Assembly (NCBI RefSeq): GCF_002843305.1
Contig: NZ_PGSG01000087.1
Coordinates: 113,621-177,620 of the forward strand
Reading direction: 5' to 3'
Origin: Streptomyces barkulensis
Lineage (GTDB): Bacteria; Actinomycetota; Actinomycetes; Streptomycetales; Streptomycetaceae
Length of the DNA: 64,000 nt
The position numbers and the translations under genes are program-made. Of this stretch, positions 52,845-60,400 are shown one piece after another; the stretch's first letter is position 1, and each line of letters opens with the position of its first letter. Under the pieces are notes generated by a model, which was not told where the DNA came from, searched no databases, and worked only from the letters and a program-made list of their open reading frames with translations.

Positions 52845-53062
52845 CGGCCTCCCCCTCTGTCATCGCGACCTGAGAGCTTCACCGGCCCGCGTGCGCGGCC
52901 CGGTTTTCACCGTCGGTGAGGAGGGGCTGCGGCGTCGTCCGTCGTGGCCCGCCCTGCTTTCCAGAGTGACCTCACCCGCGCGGTACGTGAGCCTGAGAGA
53001 TTCCGGGGAGGGTTTGCTCCTTCGGCGCCTCCGGCACTGTCACCGGAGGACTCTCCCGCTCG
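52845..53062 (-). promoter_or_regulatory. Tandem glycine riboswitch of gcvP
   Basis: On the minus strand, two aptamer-like units. The first opens GCGGGAGAG, contains GGCGCCGAAGGAG and AAACC, and closes CTCTCAGG (about 53062-52985). The second contains GGTGAAAACCGG, the glycine-aptamer element GCTCTCAGGTCGCGATGACAGAGGGGGAG and ends near 52845. A hairpin (GGCACC/GGTGCC, 52821-52840) and the ribosome site follow, forming the likely expression platform. Glycine should turn gcvP on. Confidence 0.88.
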
Positions 53063-53227
53063 GGGTCAACAGCCACTTCAGAGCCTACCAGCGCCCGATG
53101 GCATCGACCCGGCCGCGGCTCCCGCCGCCCTGCCCGAGTGGCCGGTGCGCCGAATGTGCCGTTTCGTTGTTTGTGGCGACTGTTCGCGAGCAGGCGCCTT
53201 CTCGTGCGAGGAGTTGGAGGGACCGCC

Positions 53228-53605
53228 GTGCAGACCGACATCGACCCGCGGAATCTGATAGGCCTCAAGACGTTCGACAGCACCGGGCAGAAGATAGGGA
53301 CCGTGGACGAGGTGTACCTCGACGACGCCACCGGAGTCCCCGAGTGGGCAGCTGTGCGCACCGGGTTCTTCAGCCGCGACGCCTTCGTCCCGCTGGAACC
53401 CAGCGAGGTGGTGGACGGGGCGCTGAAGGTGCCCTTCGAGCGCTCCCTGGTGAAGGAGGCGCCCGACTTCGGCGTGGGCCGCCACCTCTCCCCCGAGCAG
53501 GAACTGCAGCTCTACCGTCACTACGGGCTGGGGGTGCCCGGCTCCGGCGCGCCCGCCTCCGACGAGGACATGACGTTCGGGCGGATCGCGGGCTCCGAGG
53601 CCTGA
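53228..53605 (+). CDS. PRC-barrel domain protein
   Basis: 125 aa. The PRC-barrel core D-P-R-N-L-I-G-L-K-T-F-D-S-T-G-Q-K-I-G-T-V-D-E-V-Y-L-D-D-A-T-G-x-P-E-W-A-A-V-R-T-G-F-F (about 5-47) is clear, with a C-terminal Y-x-H-Y-G-L block. GTG 53228 with TTGGAGG 7 nt upstream. PRC-barrel proteins are small beta-barrels in RNA processing, photosynthetic reaction centres and stress proteins; role here unknown. Its last 85 bp overlap the 3' end of dinB on the opposite strand. Confidence 0.85.
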   Translation: MQTDIDPRNLIGLKTFDSTGQKIGTVDEVYLDDATGVPEWAAVRTGFFSRDAFVPLEPSEVVDGALKVPFERSLVKEAPDFGVGRHLSPEQELQLYRHYGLGVPGSGAPASDEDMTFGRIAGSEA

Positions 53606-54975
53606 CCGCCCCACGGCGGGAGCGGCTCGGAGGGCTCCAGCTCCGGATCGTCCACCGTGAAGGTGCGCACCCGGCCCGGCGGCGACCCGGGCTGCTCGAA
53701 CCGCACCGTGACCCGCCCCAGACCACTGCCCTGCACCCAGCCCGGCCCGTACCGCGCGTGCCGTATGTCCAGGCCGGGCAGCCAGTGCCGTACCCCCCGC
53801 GTTTCCCTTCCGGCCGCCGGTCCGCCCGCCGCCGCAGGCGCGGCGGGGCTCGGCGGCCGGCCCGCGCCGAGGAGCCCGGCGGCCCGGGTGCCGGCCTGGG
53901 CGAACAGGTCCTCCTGGGTGAAGTCGGCCAGCCCGCTCACCCCGACTCCCAGCAGCCGCACCCCGGCGGTGGTGTCCACGCCCGCGACGAGCCGGGCGGC
54001 GGCCTCCCTCACCACCTCCGGGTCGTCGGTCGGGCCGCGCAGCGTCTCGGAGCGGGTGAGCGTGGAGAAGTCGTAGCTGCGGATCTTGACCACCACCGTG
54101 CGCCCGGAGCGCCCCGCGGCCCGCAGCCGCGCGACACAGCGGTCGGCGAGCCGTGCGATCTCGGCCTGGATCCGCGCGCGGTCGGTGAGGTCGGTGTCGA
54201 AGGTGTCCTCGACCGAGACCGACTTGGCGTCGCGCTCGGCGACCACCGGCCGTTCGTCGACCCCCTGCGCCATCGCGTACAGCGCTCCACCGTGCGCCCG
54301 GCCCAGCAGCCGGACCAGCTCCGCCTCCCCCGCCTCGGCGATCTCTCCGACGGTGGCTATCCCCGCCCGGCGCAGGGTCTGGGCGGTGGCGGGGCCGACA
54401 CCGGGCAGCGTGCGCACCGGCATCGGCGCCAGCAGCGCCCGCTCGGTGCCCGGCGGGATCATCACCAGCCCGTCGGGCTTGGCCTGCTCCGAGGCGATCT
54501 TGGCGAGCATCTTGGACCCGGCCAGCCCCACCGAGCCGCTGAGCCCGGTGGCGGCACGGATGTCACGGCGCAGCCGTTCGCCCACGGCACGGGCGGCGTC
54601 GGCGGACCACCGCCCGGCCTCTCCCGCCGCCCCGCCCGCCTGGAGGTCCACGAACGCCTCGTCCAGGCTGAGCGGCTCCACCAGCGGCGACAGCTCGCGC
54701 AGCAGCCCCATCACCACCTCGCTGACACGGCGGTAGAGCCCGAAGCGGGGGGTGAGGTAGGCGGCGTTCGGACACAGCCTGCGGGCCTGTGCCATCGGCA
54801 TCGCCGAGTGCACCCCGAAGGTCCGGGCCTCGTAGGAGGCGGTGGCGACCACCCCGCGCGGCCCGAGACCACCGACGATCACGGGCTTTCCGCGCAGACT
54901 GGGCTTGGCCGCCTGCTCCACGGCGGCGTAGAAGGCGTCCATGTCCAGGTGCAGGACCGTCGCTGTCCCTCTCAC
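53521..54975 (-). CDS. dinB: DNA polymerase IV (Y family)
   Basis: 484 aa. Catalytic carboxylates: L-H-L-D11-M-D in motif I and S-L-D105-E106-A-F in the palm; thumb helix-hairpin-helix L-P-G-V-G-P-A-T-A-Q-T-L. A little-finger domain follows, and the extra C-terminal 100 residues are Pro/Gly-rich with a conserved R-H-W-L-P-G-L-D-I-R-H-A-R-Y-G-x-G-W segment seen in actinobacterial Pol IV. It performs error-prone translesion synthesis. GTG start near 54975 is taken from M-R-G-T-A-T-V-L-H-L-D. Overlaps the convergent PRC-barrel gene by 85 bp. Confidence 0.95.
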   Translation of the reverse strand: MRGTATVLHLDMDAFYAAVEQAAKPSLRGKPVIVGGLGPRGVVATASYEARTFGVHSAMPMAQARRLCPNAAYLTPRFGLYRRVSEVVMGLLRELSPLVEPLSLDEAFVDLQAGGAAGEAGRWSADAARAVGERLRRDIRAATGLSGSVGLAGSKMLAKIASEQAKPDGLVMIPPGTERALLAPMPVRTLPGVGPATAQTLRRAGIATVGEIAEAGEAELVRLLGRAHGGALYAMAQGVDERPVVAERDAKSVSVEDTFDTDLTDRARIQAEIARLADRCVARLRAAGRSGRTVVVKIRSYDFSTLTRSETLRGPTDDPEVVREAAARLVAGVDTTAGVRLLGVGVSGLADFTQEDLFAQAGTRAAGLLGAGRPPSPAAPAAAGGPAAGRETRGVRHWLPGLDIRHARYGPGWVQGSGLGRVTVRFEQPGSPPGRVRTFTVDDPELEPSEPLPPWGGQASEPAIRPNVMSSSEAGAPEPGTPSP

Positions 54976-55076
54976 ACCTGTGATGCTGCCCTACGCCACT
55001 GACAGGGACGGCTGCGGCACCCGCCGGCTCCGCCCCGCCGGGCCGGCCGTACCGGTGGTCCGGCCGTCGCGCCGTG

Positions 55077-55676
55077 TCATCCCGCCCGGTTGCGGCGGCG
55101 CGCCAGCTCGTCGGCCGGATCGTCCCCGACGATCGTCTCCCCGGTGTCGACCCGCTCGGCGTGCAGCCGGGACAGGGCGGCCTCGACGTCCCGCCACACC
55201 ACGCCGACCGCGATTCCGAAGACCCCCTGGCCGCCCTGGAGGAGGTCGACGACCTCCTCGGGCGACGAGCACTCGTGGACCGTCGCGCCGTCGCTCATGA
55301 GCGTCATCCGCTCCAGATCCCCGGCCCCGCACGAGCGCAGGTGCCTCACGGCGGTACGGATGTTCTGCAGCGACACCCCGGCGTCCAGAAGCCGCTTGAC
55401 GATCTTCAGCACGACCACGTCGCGGAAGCTGTAGAGCCGCTGGGTGCCCGAGCCGTAAGCCGGACGGACACTGGGCTCGACCAGGCCGGTACGGGCCCAG
55501 TAGTCCAGCTGTCGGTAGGTGATGCCCGCGGCCGCGCACGCCGTCGGGCCGCGGTAGCCGATCAGCTCGGGTGCGGCGCCCTGCGCGGTGGAGGCGGACC
55601 GGGCGGTAGGCCGTATGGAGGATTCGCGCAACGGATACGGATCGCCCGCCGCCCTGCTGTCGCCGGTGCTTCTCAC
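55077..55676 (-). CDS. MerR family regulator (Rv1830-like)
   Basis: 199 aa. The MerR winged helix lies at about residues 40-110: I-G-Y-R-G-P-T-A-C-A-A-A-G-I-T-Y-R-Q-L-D-Y-W-A-R-T-G-L-V-x-P-S, followed by an L-Y-S-F-R-D-V-V-V-L-K-I-V-K-R-L-L recognition/dimer segment. N-terminal 35 residues are disordered. By position and sequence it is the counterpart of M. tuberculosis Rv1830, which acts in growth control. No Cys metal site. Preceded (upstream) by a dyad at 55768-55785. Confidence 0.88.
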   Translation of the reverse strand: MRSTGDSRAAGDPYPLRESSIRPTARSASTAQGAAPELIGYRGPTACAAAGITYRQLDYWARTGLVEPSVRPAYGSGTQRLYSFRDVVVLKIVKRLLDAGVSLQNIRTAVRHLRSCGAGDLERMTLMSDGATVHECSSPEEVVDLLQGGQGVFGIAVGVVWRDVEAALSRLHAERVDTGETIVGDDPADELARRRNRAG

Positions 55677-55767
55677 GCCGACCCTCCGTCCTTCACGTCC
55701 CGCGGATATGCCCGGGACCTGCCCAATCGACGGTAGGCAGTCACTCGGGGTGCGTCAACGATCGCCA

Positions 55768-55785
55768 CACTCGGCACGCCGAGTG
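55768..55785. promoter_or_regulatory. Dyad CACTCGGC-AC-GCCGAGTG between the MerR and DUF151 genes
   Basis: Perfect 8-bp dyad with 2-nt spacer, 92 nt upstream of the MerR start and 76 nt downstream of the DUF151 stop. It may be the DUF151 terminator or the MerR operator. Confidence 0.5.
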
Positions 55786-55860
55786 ATAATCACCCAAGGA
55801 GTGGTTTCGCGTGTCCTCGCCGCGGGAATGGGTGCCGGAATGGCCTGGCGCCGACGGCGC

Positions 55861-56334
55861 TCACTGGTTGCTGGTGCCGAAGTCCTCCGGGGAGATCTGG
55901 TCGAGGAACTCGCGGAACTTCTCCACCTCGTCCTCCTGCTCGTCCGGGATCGCGATCCCGGCGTCGTCCAGCACACCGTCGCTGCCGTAGATCGGCGTCC
56001 CGGTACGCAGAGCCAGCGCTATGGCGTCGGACGGGCGGGCGCTCACCTCCACACCGCTGGCGAAGACCAGCTCGGCATAGAAGACGCCCTCTCTGAGATC
56101 GGTGATCCGCACAGCGGTGAGTTCCTGCCCGACCGCCTCCAGGACATCCTTGAACAGGTCATGTGTCAGCGGGCGGGCGGGCGTCATACCCTGCTGGGCG
56201 AAGGCGATCGCTGTCGCCTCCCCCGGACCGATCCAGATGGGAAGGTACCGGTCGCCTCCCACCTCTCGCAGGAGAACGATCGGCTGGTTGGAGGGCATTT
56301 CGACCCGGACACCCACAACGTCGAGCTCGTTCAC
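55861..56334 (-). CDS. Bifunctional nuclease family protein (DUF151)
   Basis: 157 aa. The DUF151 fold is shown by V-L-L-R-E-V-G-G-D-R-Y-L-P-I-W-I-G-P-G-E-A-T-A-I near residues 21-43, H-D-L-F-K-D-V-L and S-A-R-P-S-D-A-I-A-L-A-L-R. It is the counterpart of M. tuberculosis Rv1829. Family members are annotated as RNase/DNase from a plant homologue; bacterial activity is not well established. ATG 56334. Confidence 0.93.
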   Translation of the reverse strand: MNELDVVGVRVEMPSNQPIVLLREVGGDRYLPIWIGPGEATAIAFAQQGMTPARPLTHDLFKDVLEAVGQELTAVRITDLREGVFYAELVFASGVEVSARPSDAIALALRTGTPIYGSDGVLDDAGIAIPDEQEDEVEKFREFLDQISPEDFGTSNQ

Positions 56335-56431
56335 ACAGCAACCCTAGGACGTATGCGCCCCCTTTGGGTAGTCGGGCGCCCCGTGACCCGGCCCATCATC
56401 GGCCTGCCCCCGGCGCGGCGTCGGCACGCCG

Positions 56432-57223
56432 TCAGCGCGGCCGCGCCTTCAGCGCCGACTGCACCAGAGCCGCGTGCAGCCGCACGGCCAGCGTCGCCAG
56501 CTCCCGCGCGGTCGTCTCCGCGTGCGCCCTGGTCTGGGGGTTGCGGTGCCGCCGCAGCGGCGCCACGACCTGCTCGACCAGTCCGGCCTCCCGCTCCGCG
56601 GAAGCCTTCACCACCCGCAGGTGCCGCGGCTCCAGGCCGTACCGGCCCAGGTCCGCGACGATCCGGGCGATGGCGACCGCCTCGGCGTCGTACCCGCCGT
56701 CCCCTCCGGGGCCGATCAGGCCGTACGACTCCCACTCCGCGAGCTGCTCCTCCTCCGCCTCCGCGGCGGCCAGGAGCTCCGCGCGCCCCACACGCGCCGT
56801 ACGGGGACCGTCCGGGCCCTCCGGGGCGCGGTCCCGCGGGGCGGCGGCCGAAGCCGGGCCGTCCCCCCGCGAGTCGAACGGATCGATGACGTCGGACGGC
56901 CTCGCCGGACCGGGCAGAGCGACCTCCTCACCGCGGTCGAGCGCGTCGAGGTACTCCTTGATGACCCGCAGCGGCAGATAGTGGTCGCGCTGCATCCGCA
57001 GCACCCGGCTCAGCCGCTCCACATCCGCGGCGGTGAACTTGCGGTACCCCGACGGGGTCCGCTGCGGTTCCACCAGCCCTTCGGACTCCAGAAAGCGGAT
57101 CTTGGAGATGGTCACCTCGGGGAACTCGTCCCGCAGCAGGTTGAGCACGGCGCCGATACTCATCGGAGCGGACTTCGCGGCGGCGGTGCCCCTGCGGGCA
57201 CCGCCGGACCGTGATTGCAGCAT
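56432..57223 (-). CDS. ftsR: MerR-type regulator FtsR
   Basis: 263 aa. The MerR winged helix starts S-I-G-A-V-L-N-L-L-R-D-E-F-P-E-V-T-I-S-K-I-R-F-L-E-S-E-G-L-V (about 21-50), with S-G-Y-R-K-F in the wing. It matches the actinobacterial FtsR (Rv1828) group, which in Corynebacterium activates ftsZ. Residues 105-145 are a flexible acidic/Pro linker. ATG 57223 lies 21 bp after the FHA gene stop, so the two are co-transcribed. Confidence 0.92.
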   Translation of the reverse strand: MLQSRSGGARRGTAAAKSAPMSIGAVLNLLRDEFPEVTISKIRFLESEGLVEPQRTPSGYRKFTAADVERLSRVLRMQRDHYLPLRVIKEYLDALDRGEEVALPGPARPSDVIDPFDSRGDGPASAAAPRDRAPEGPDGPRTARVGRAELLAAAEAEEEQLAEWESYGLIGPGGDGGYDAEAVAIARIVADLGRYGLEPRHLRVVKASAEREAGLVEQVVAPLRRHRNPQTRAHAETTARELATLAVRLHAALVQSALKARPR

Positions 57224-57244
57224 GGACGCCCCCGGGGCGGTGGG

Positions 57245-58012
57245 TCAGACGGTGCGCTGGCTCGCGAAGAAGACCAGCCGGTACTTGCCGATCTGGACCT
57301 CGTCACCGTTGTTGAGCACGACCGAGTCGATCCGCTCGCGGTTGACATACGTGCCGTTGAGACTGCCGACGTCGGCGACGGTGAACCGGCCGTCCGAGCC
57401 GCGCCGGAACTCCACATGGCGGCGGGAGACGGTCACGTCGTCCAGGAAGATGTCGCTCTCGGGGTGGCGCCCCGCCGTCGTCAGCTCGCTGTCCAGCAGG
57501 AAACGGCTGCCGGAGTTCGGCCCCCGGCGCACCACCAGCAGCGCCGAGCCCATCGGCAGCGCGTCCACCGCCGCCTGGGCCTCGGGGGACAGCGACGGCA
57601 GGGGCGTCTGCCCCGTCATCTCCGCGTCGTAGGCCTCGATGCCCGAGATCGAGATGGTGGAGGTCGTCTCCGAGGAACGCTCGGGGGCGGCACCGCCCCG
57701 CAGCGGCGCTCCGCAGTTGGAACAGAACCGGCTCGCCTCGGCGGCGCGGTTACCGCACCTCGCACAGACCGGCAAGTCAGATCCTCCACCCGTACTCGAG
57801 GCTGATGGTGCCTCGGAACCTATGCGGCCGGACACTCCCCGGTCAACAGAGACAGGGCCGTGACCACTCGAATTGTCGCCGGACGCGACCTCGTCACGGA
57901 AGAGCGGACGCTCCGCCCCCTCCGCCGCGGACTCGCCGCCGCGCGACGCACGGTGCCGGGCACCGTCCCCGGCGCCCTGACGCTTGCCGAACAACTTCCC
58001 AAGAAAACTCAC
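57245..58012 (-). CDS. FHA domain protein (GarA-like) with zinc ribbon
   Basis: 255 aa. A zinc-ribbon-like C-A-R-C-G-N ... F-C-S-N-C-G (about 82-100) precedes a serine/threonine kinase target motif E-T-T-S-T near residue 114, then a C-terminal FHA domain (about 155-250: L-T-T-A-G-R-H-P-E-S-D-I-F-L-D-D-V-T-V-S-R-R-H-V-E-F ... V-G-S-L-N-G-T-Y-V-N). M. tuberculosis GarA is phosphorylated on the corresponding ETTS threonines and then binds its own FHA domain, controlling 2-oxoglutarate metabolism; this longer version is likely the Streptomyces counterpart. GTG 58012 has AGGGG 9 nt upstream; an earlier GTG at 58030 is possible. Confidence 0.9.
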   Translation of the reverse strand: MSFLGKLFGKRQGAGDGARHRASRGGESAAEGAERPLFRDEVASGDNSSGHGPVSVDRGVSGRIGSEAPSASSTGGGSDLPVCARCGNRAAEASRFCSNCGAPLRGGAAPERSSETTSTISISGIEAYDAEMTGQTPLPSLSPEAQAAVDALPMGSALLVVRRGPNSGSRFLLDSELTTAGRHPESDIFLDDVTVSRRHVEFRRGSDGRFTVADVGSLNGTYVNRERIDSVVLNNGDEVQIGKYRLVFFASQRTV

Positions 58013-58177
58013 GGGCGATTCCCCTCGCACGAAACAGACCCGCCCGTGGGGCAGGACAGACCCTCAATGCTCACGGTGGCCGAACCGGACGCCCTCACAA
58101 CGTCCCCGGCCTTCGGACAGTTTCCCTTACCCGCAGGCCGGCAAGCGCGCCGACCCCCGGTTTCTTCACGCGTCGGC

Positions 58178-59035
58178 TCACTGCGATGACGACTGAGCGT
58201 AGTCAGGCCGCTTCGCCGATCGCAAGGCATCCACGACGATCTTCTCTGAACGGGTTATGGACACGGTGGCCTGCTCCTTCTCCAGGGACTGGACGACCCC
58301 GCCCGGGATGTTGAGCGCCGGCTCGAGGTCCTGCGGCTTGCCGATGACCTCGAAACGGTAGGGCGAGGACACCTTGCGGCCGTCGATCCTTATGTCGCCG
58401 CCGCCGCTGTCGGTGAAGTGGGTACTCGTCACCACCCGTACGCCGTTGACCTCGATCGCCTCGGCACCCGCGGCGCGCAGTTCCTGGATGGCGTCCAGCA
58501 GCATGTGGGCCTCGACCGCACCCGCGGCGTCGTTCACCGTCATCCGGATACCCGGCCCCTCGGCCGCGACCGTGCCCGCCAGCACACCCAGCTGCCGTGC
58601 CCTCTCCTCGGTCTGCCGGCGCGCCTCCTCCGCCTGGTCCGAGCTGTTCTCCAGCTCGGACTTCTGGTTCTCCAGCGTCCGCTTCTCCTCCTCCAGCCGC
58701 TGGGTGCGGCTGTCGAGCTCGTCGAGGATCCGCACGAGGTCCTCCTGCCGCGCACCGCGCAGCGGACTGTTCTCGCTGGTGGAGCGGACCTGGATGGCGA
58801 GCCCCAGACCGAGGACGAAAAGCAGCAGTGCCACGGTGAGTTGATTGCGGTTCACCCGCGGTGGCCACAGCCCGCGGAGCAGCCGCTCACGCCCGTCCGG
58901 AGGCGACTCCTCGCCGGCCGGACCGGTGGGCCCCGCGGGACCGGTGGACCCGGCGGGCTCCTCCCGCCCCCCGGCGAGCCCGTTCCGCTCCTCCTCCGGG
59001 CCCCTGCCCGGGGGTGTCGTCCTGTCGTCGCTCAT
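58178..59035 (-). CDS. DUF881 family membrane protein (second copy)
   Basis: 285 aa. A cytoplasmic Gly/Pro-rich N-terminus (1-60), one membrane helix (V-A-L-L-L-F-V-L-G-L-G-L-A-I near 68-82), an extracellular coiled coil (about 85-145, heptads of E, L, Q) and a C-terminal DUF881 domain (P-G-I-R-M-T-V-N-D ... I-E-V-N-G-V-R). Counterpart of M. tuberculosis Rv1825. Starts ATG 59035, 7 bp after sbp. Function unknown, probably cell-envelope related. Confidence 0.9.
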   Translation of the reverse strand: MSDDRTTPPGRGPEEERNGLAGGREEPAGSTGPAGPTGPAGEESPPDGRERLLRGLWPPRVNRNQLTVALLLFVLGLGLAIQVRSTSENSPLRGARQEDLVRILDELDSRTQRLEEEKRTLENQKSELENSSDQAEEARRQTEERARQLGVLAGTVAAEGPGIRMTVNDAAGAVEAHMLLDAIQELRAAGAEAIEVNGVRVVTSTHFTDSGGGDIRIDGRKVSSPYRFEVIGKPQDLEPALNIPGGVVQSLEKEQATVSITRSEKIVVDALRSAKRPDYAQSSSQ

Positions 59036-59042
59036 CGCTCAC

Positions 59043-59375
59043 TCACGCCCGGAACACGTGCCGCCGGATGGCGGCGGCATTGGAGAAGATACGGATGCCC
59101 AGCACCACCACGACGCCCGTCGACAACTGCGCACCGACGCCGAGTTTGTCGCCGAGGAAGACGATCAGGGCCGCCACCACCACGTTCGACAGGAAGGACA
59201 CCACGAAGACCTTGTCGTCGAAGATTCCGTCCAGCATCGCGCGCAGCCCGCCGAAGACCGCGTCCAGCGCCGCCACGACGGCGATCGGCAGATAGGGCTC
59301 GACGACCGTCGGCACCACGGGACGGACCAGGAGTCCGGCCACGACTCCCACGATGAGGCCCAGAACGGCGATCAC
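59043..59375 (-). CDS. sbp: Small basic protein (Sbp family)
   Basis: 110 aa, three hydrophobic helices (about 1-20, 30-45, 60-95) and a basic C-terminus R-R-H-V-F-R-A. The conserved M-I-A-V-L-G-L-I-V-G and P-Y-L-P-I-A-V-V-A-A-L-D-A-V-F-G-G-L-R-A match the Sbp family, which sits between two DUF881 genes in many Gram-positives (Rv1824). ATG 59375 overlaps the DUF881 stop by 4 nt (ATGA), so the trio is translationally coupled. Confidence 0.92.
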   Translation of the reverse strand: MIAVLGLIVGVVAGLLVRPVVPTVVEPYLPIAVVAALDAVFGGLRAMLDGIFDDKVFVVSFLSNVVVAALIVFLGDKLGVGAQLSTGVVVVLGIRIFSNAAAIRRHVFRA

Positions 59376-60271
59376 GATGTGCTGCCCTTTCCTGTCTTCA
59401 CGGGCTCTGCCGTACGAACGGTGAGACTGGGCGCGGCCGGCAGCCGCACCCTGTCCTGGACGGAGATGCCGGCGCGGATGCCGTAGTTGTCCTCGAGCAC
59501 CTCCAGGTACAGGCCGTCGCTGCTGTCCTGGAAGGTCTCGCCCAGGTCCTCGCCGTCACCCACCGCGAGCAGGGTGTACGGCGGCACCAGCGGCTTGTTG
59601 TCGACGAGTATGGCGTCGCCGGCGGCACGGATGGCCGACAGGGCCGTCAGCCGCTGTCCGTTGACCGAGATCGCCTCCGCCCCCGACTCCCACAGCCCGT
59701 TGACGACCCGCTGCAGGTCCCTGTCCCGCACCCGCCCGGTGTCGGCGAAGCCGGTGCTCTGGCGCGGTCCCCCGCCCCCACCCGATCCGGAGTCCTCGGC
59801 GTCGTCGACGACGAGCCTGATCCCCGGCCCCTCGACCGGCACCGCCCCGGCCAGCAGCGCGACCACTTCACCGCGGTCGCCACCGTGTTCCTGGAGCGCC
59901 TCGCGCTGCATCGTCGCGACCTCCTCGCGGAGGCCGTCCACGCTGCTCTGCAGGCCGTCGGCGTCCCGGCTGCCGTCCTCGATCCGGTCGATCAGCTCCT
60001 GCCGTTCCCGCGCCTCCGTGGGCGCCTCGAAACGCGCCTGGGCGGCCCCCAGCGTGACCACCAGCGCGGCCAGGACGAGACCGGCGGCCAGGACGAGCTT
60101 CCCGCGCAGTGTGCGGGGCAGCCCGGACCGGCCCTCGACGCCACGGCGGGCCGCCGCTTCCGCGTAGCCGTCGTCGAGGCTGTGCTCCATCACATTGGTG
60201 AGCAGCGACATGGAGGCATCGGGTCGCGCAGGCCTCGAGGGGGTGCTCCGTACGGGGTGCTGCTGCGACAT
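59372..60271 (-). CDS. DUF881 family membrane protein (first copy)
   Basis: 299 aa from ATG 60271 (an in-frame ATG 9 nt earlier is possible). One membrane helix (L-V-L-A-A-G-L-V-L-A-A-L-V-V-T-L near 60-78), extracellular coiled coil and C-terminal DUF881 domain (P-G-I-R-L-V-V-D-D ... I-S-V-N-G-Q-R). Counterpart of Rv1823. Forms a coupled unit with sbp and the second DUF881 gene; the three proteins may form one envelope complex. Confidence 0.9.
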   Translation of the reverse strand: MSQQHPVRSTPSRPARPDASMSLLTNVMEHSLDDGYAEAAARRGVEGRSGLPRTLRGKLVLAAGLVLAALVVTLGAAQARFEAPTEARERQELIDRIEDGSRDADGLQSSVDGLREEVATMQREALQEHGGDRGEVVALLAGAVPVEGPGIRLVVDDAEDSGSGGGGGPRQSTGFADTGRVRDRDLQRVVNGLWESGAEAISVNGQRLTALSAIRAAGDAILVDNKPLVPPYTLLAVGDGEDLGETFQDSSDGLYLEVLEDNYGIRAGISVQDRVRLPAAPSLTVRTAEPVKTGKGSTS

Positions 60272-60400
60272 GCCGCACATCGTCGCACGTCGAGGGCCGT
60301 ACCGCCGAACGGGGCCTCCACAGCGCCGGAGCGCCTCCGTTCGGCGGTACGGTACCGCGGCGTTCCGGAGCCCGGGTCGCCTCCGGAAACCGTCGGGCCG

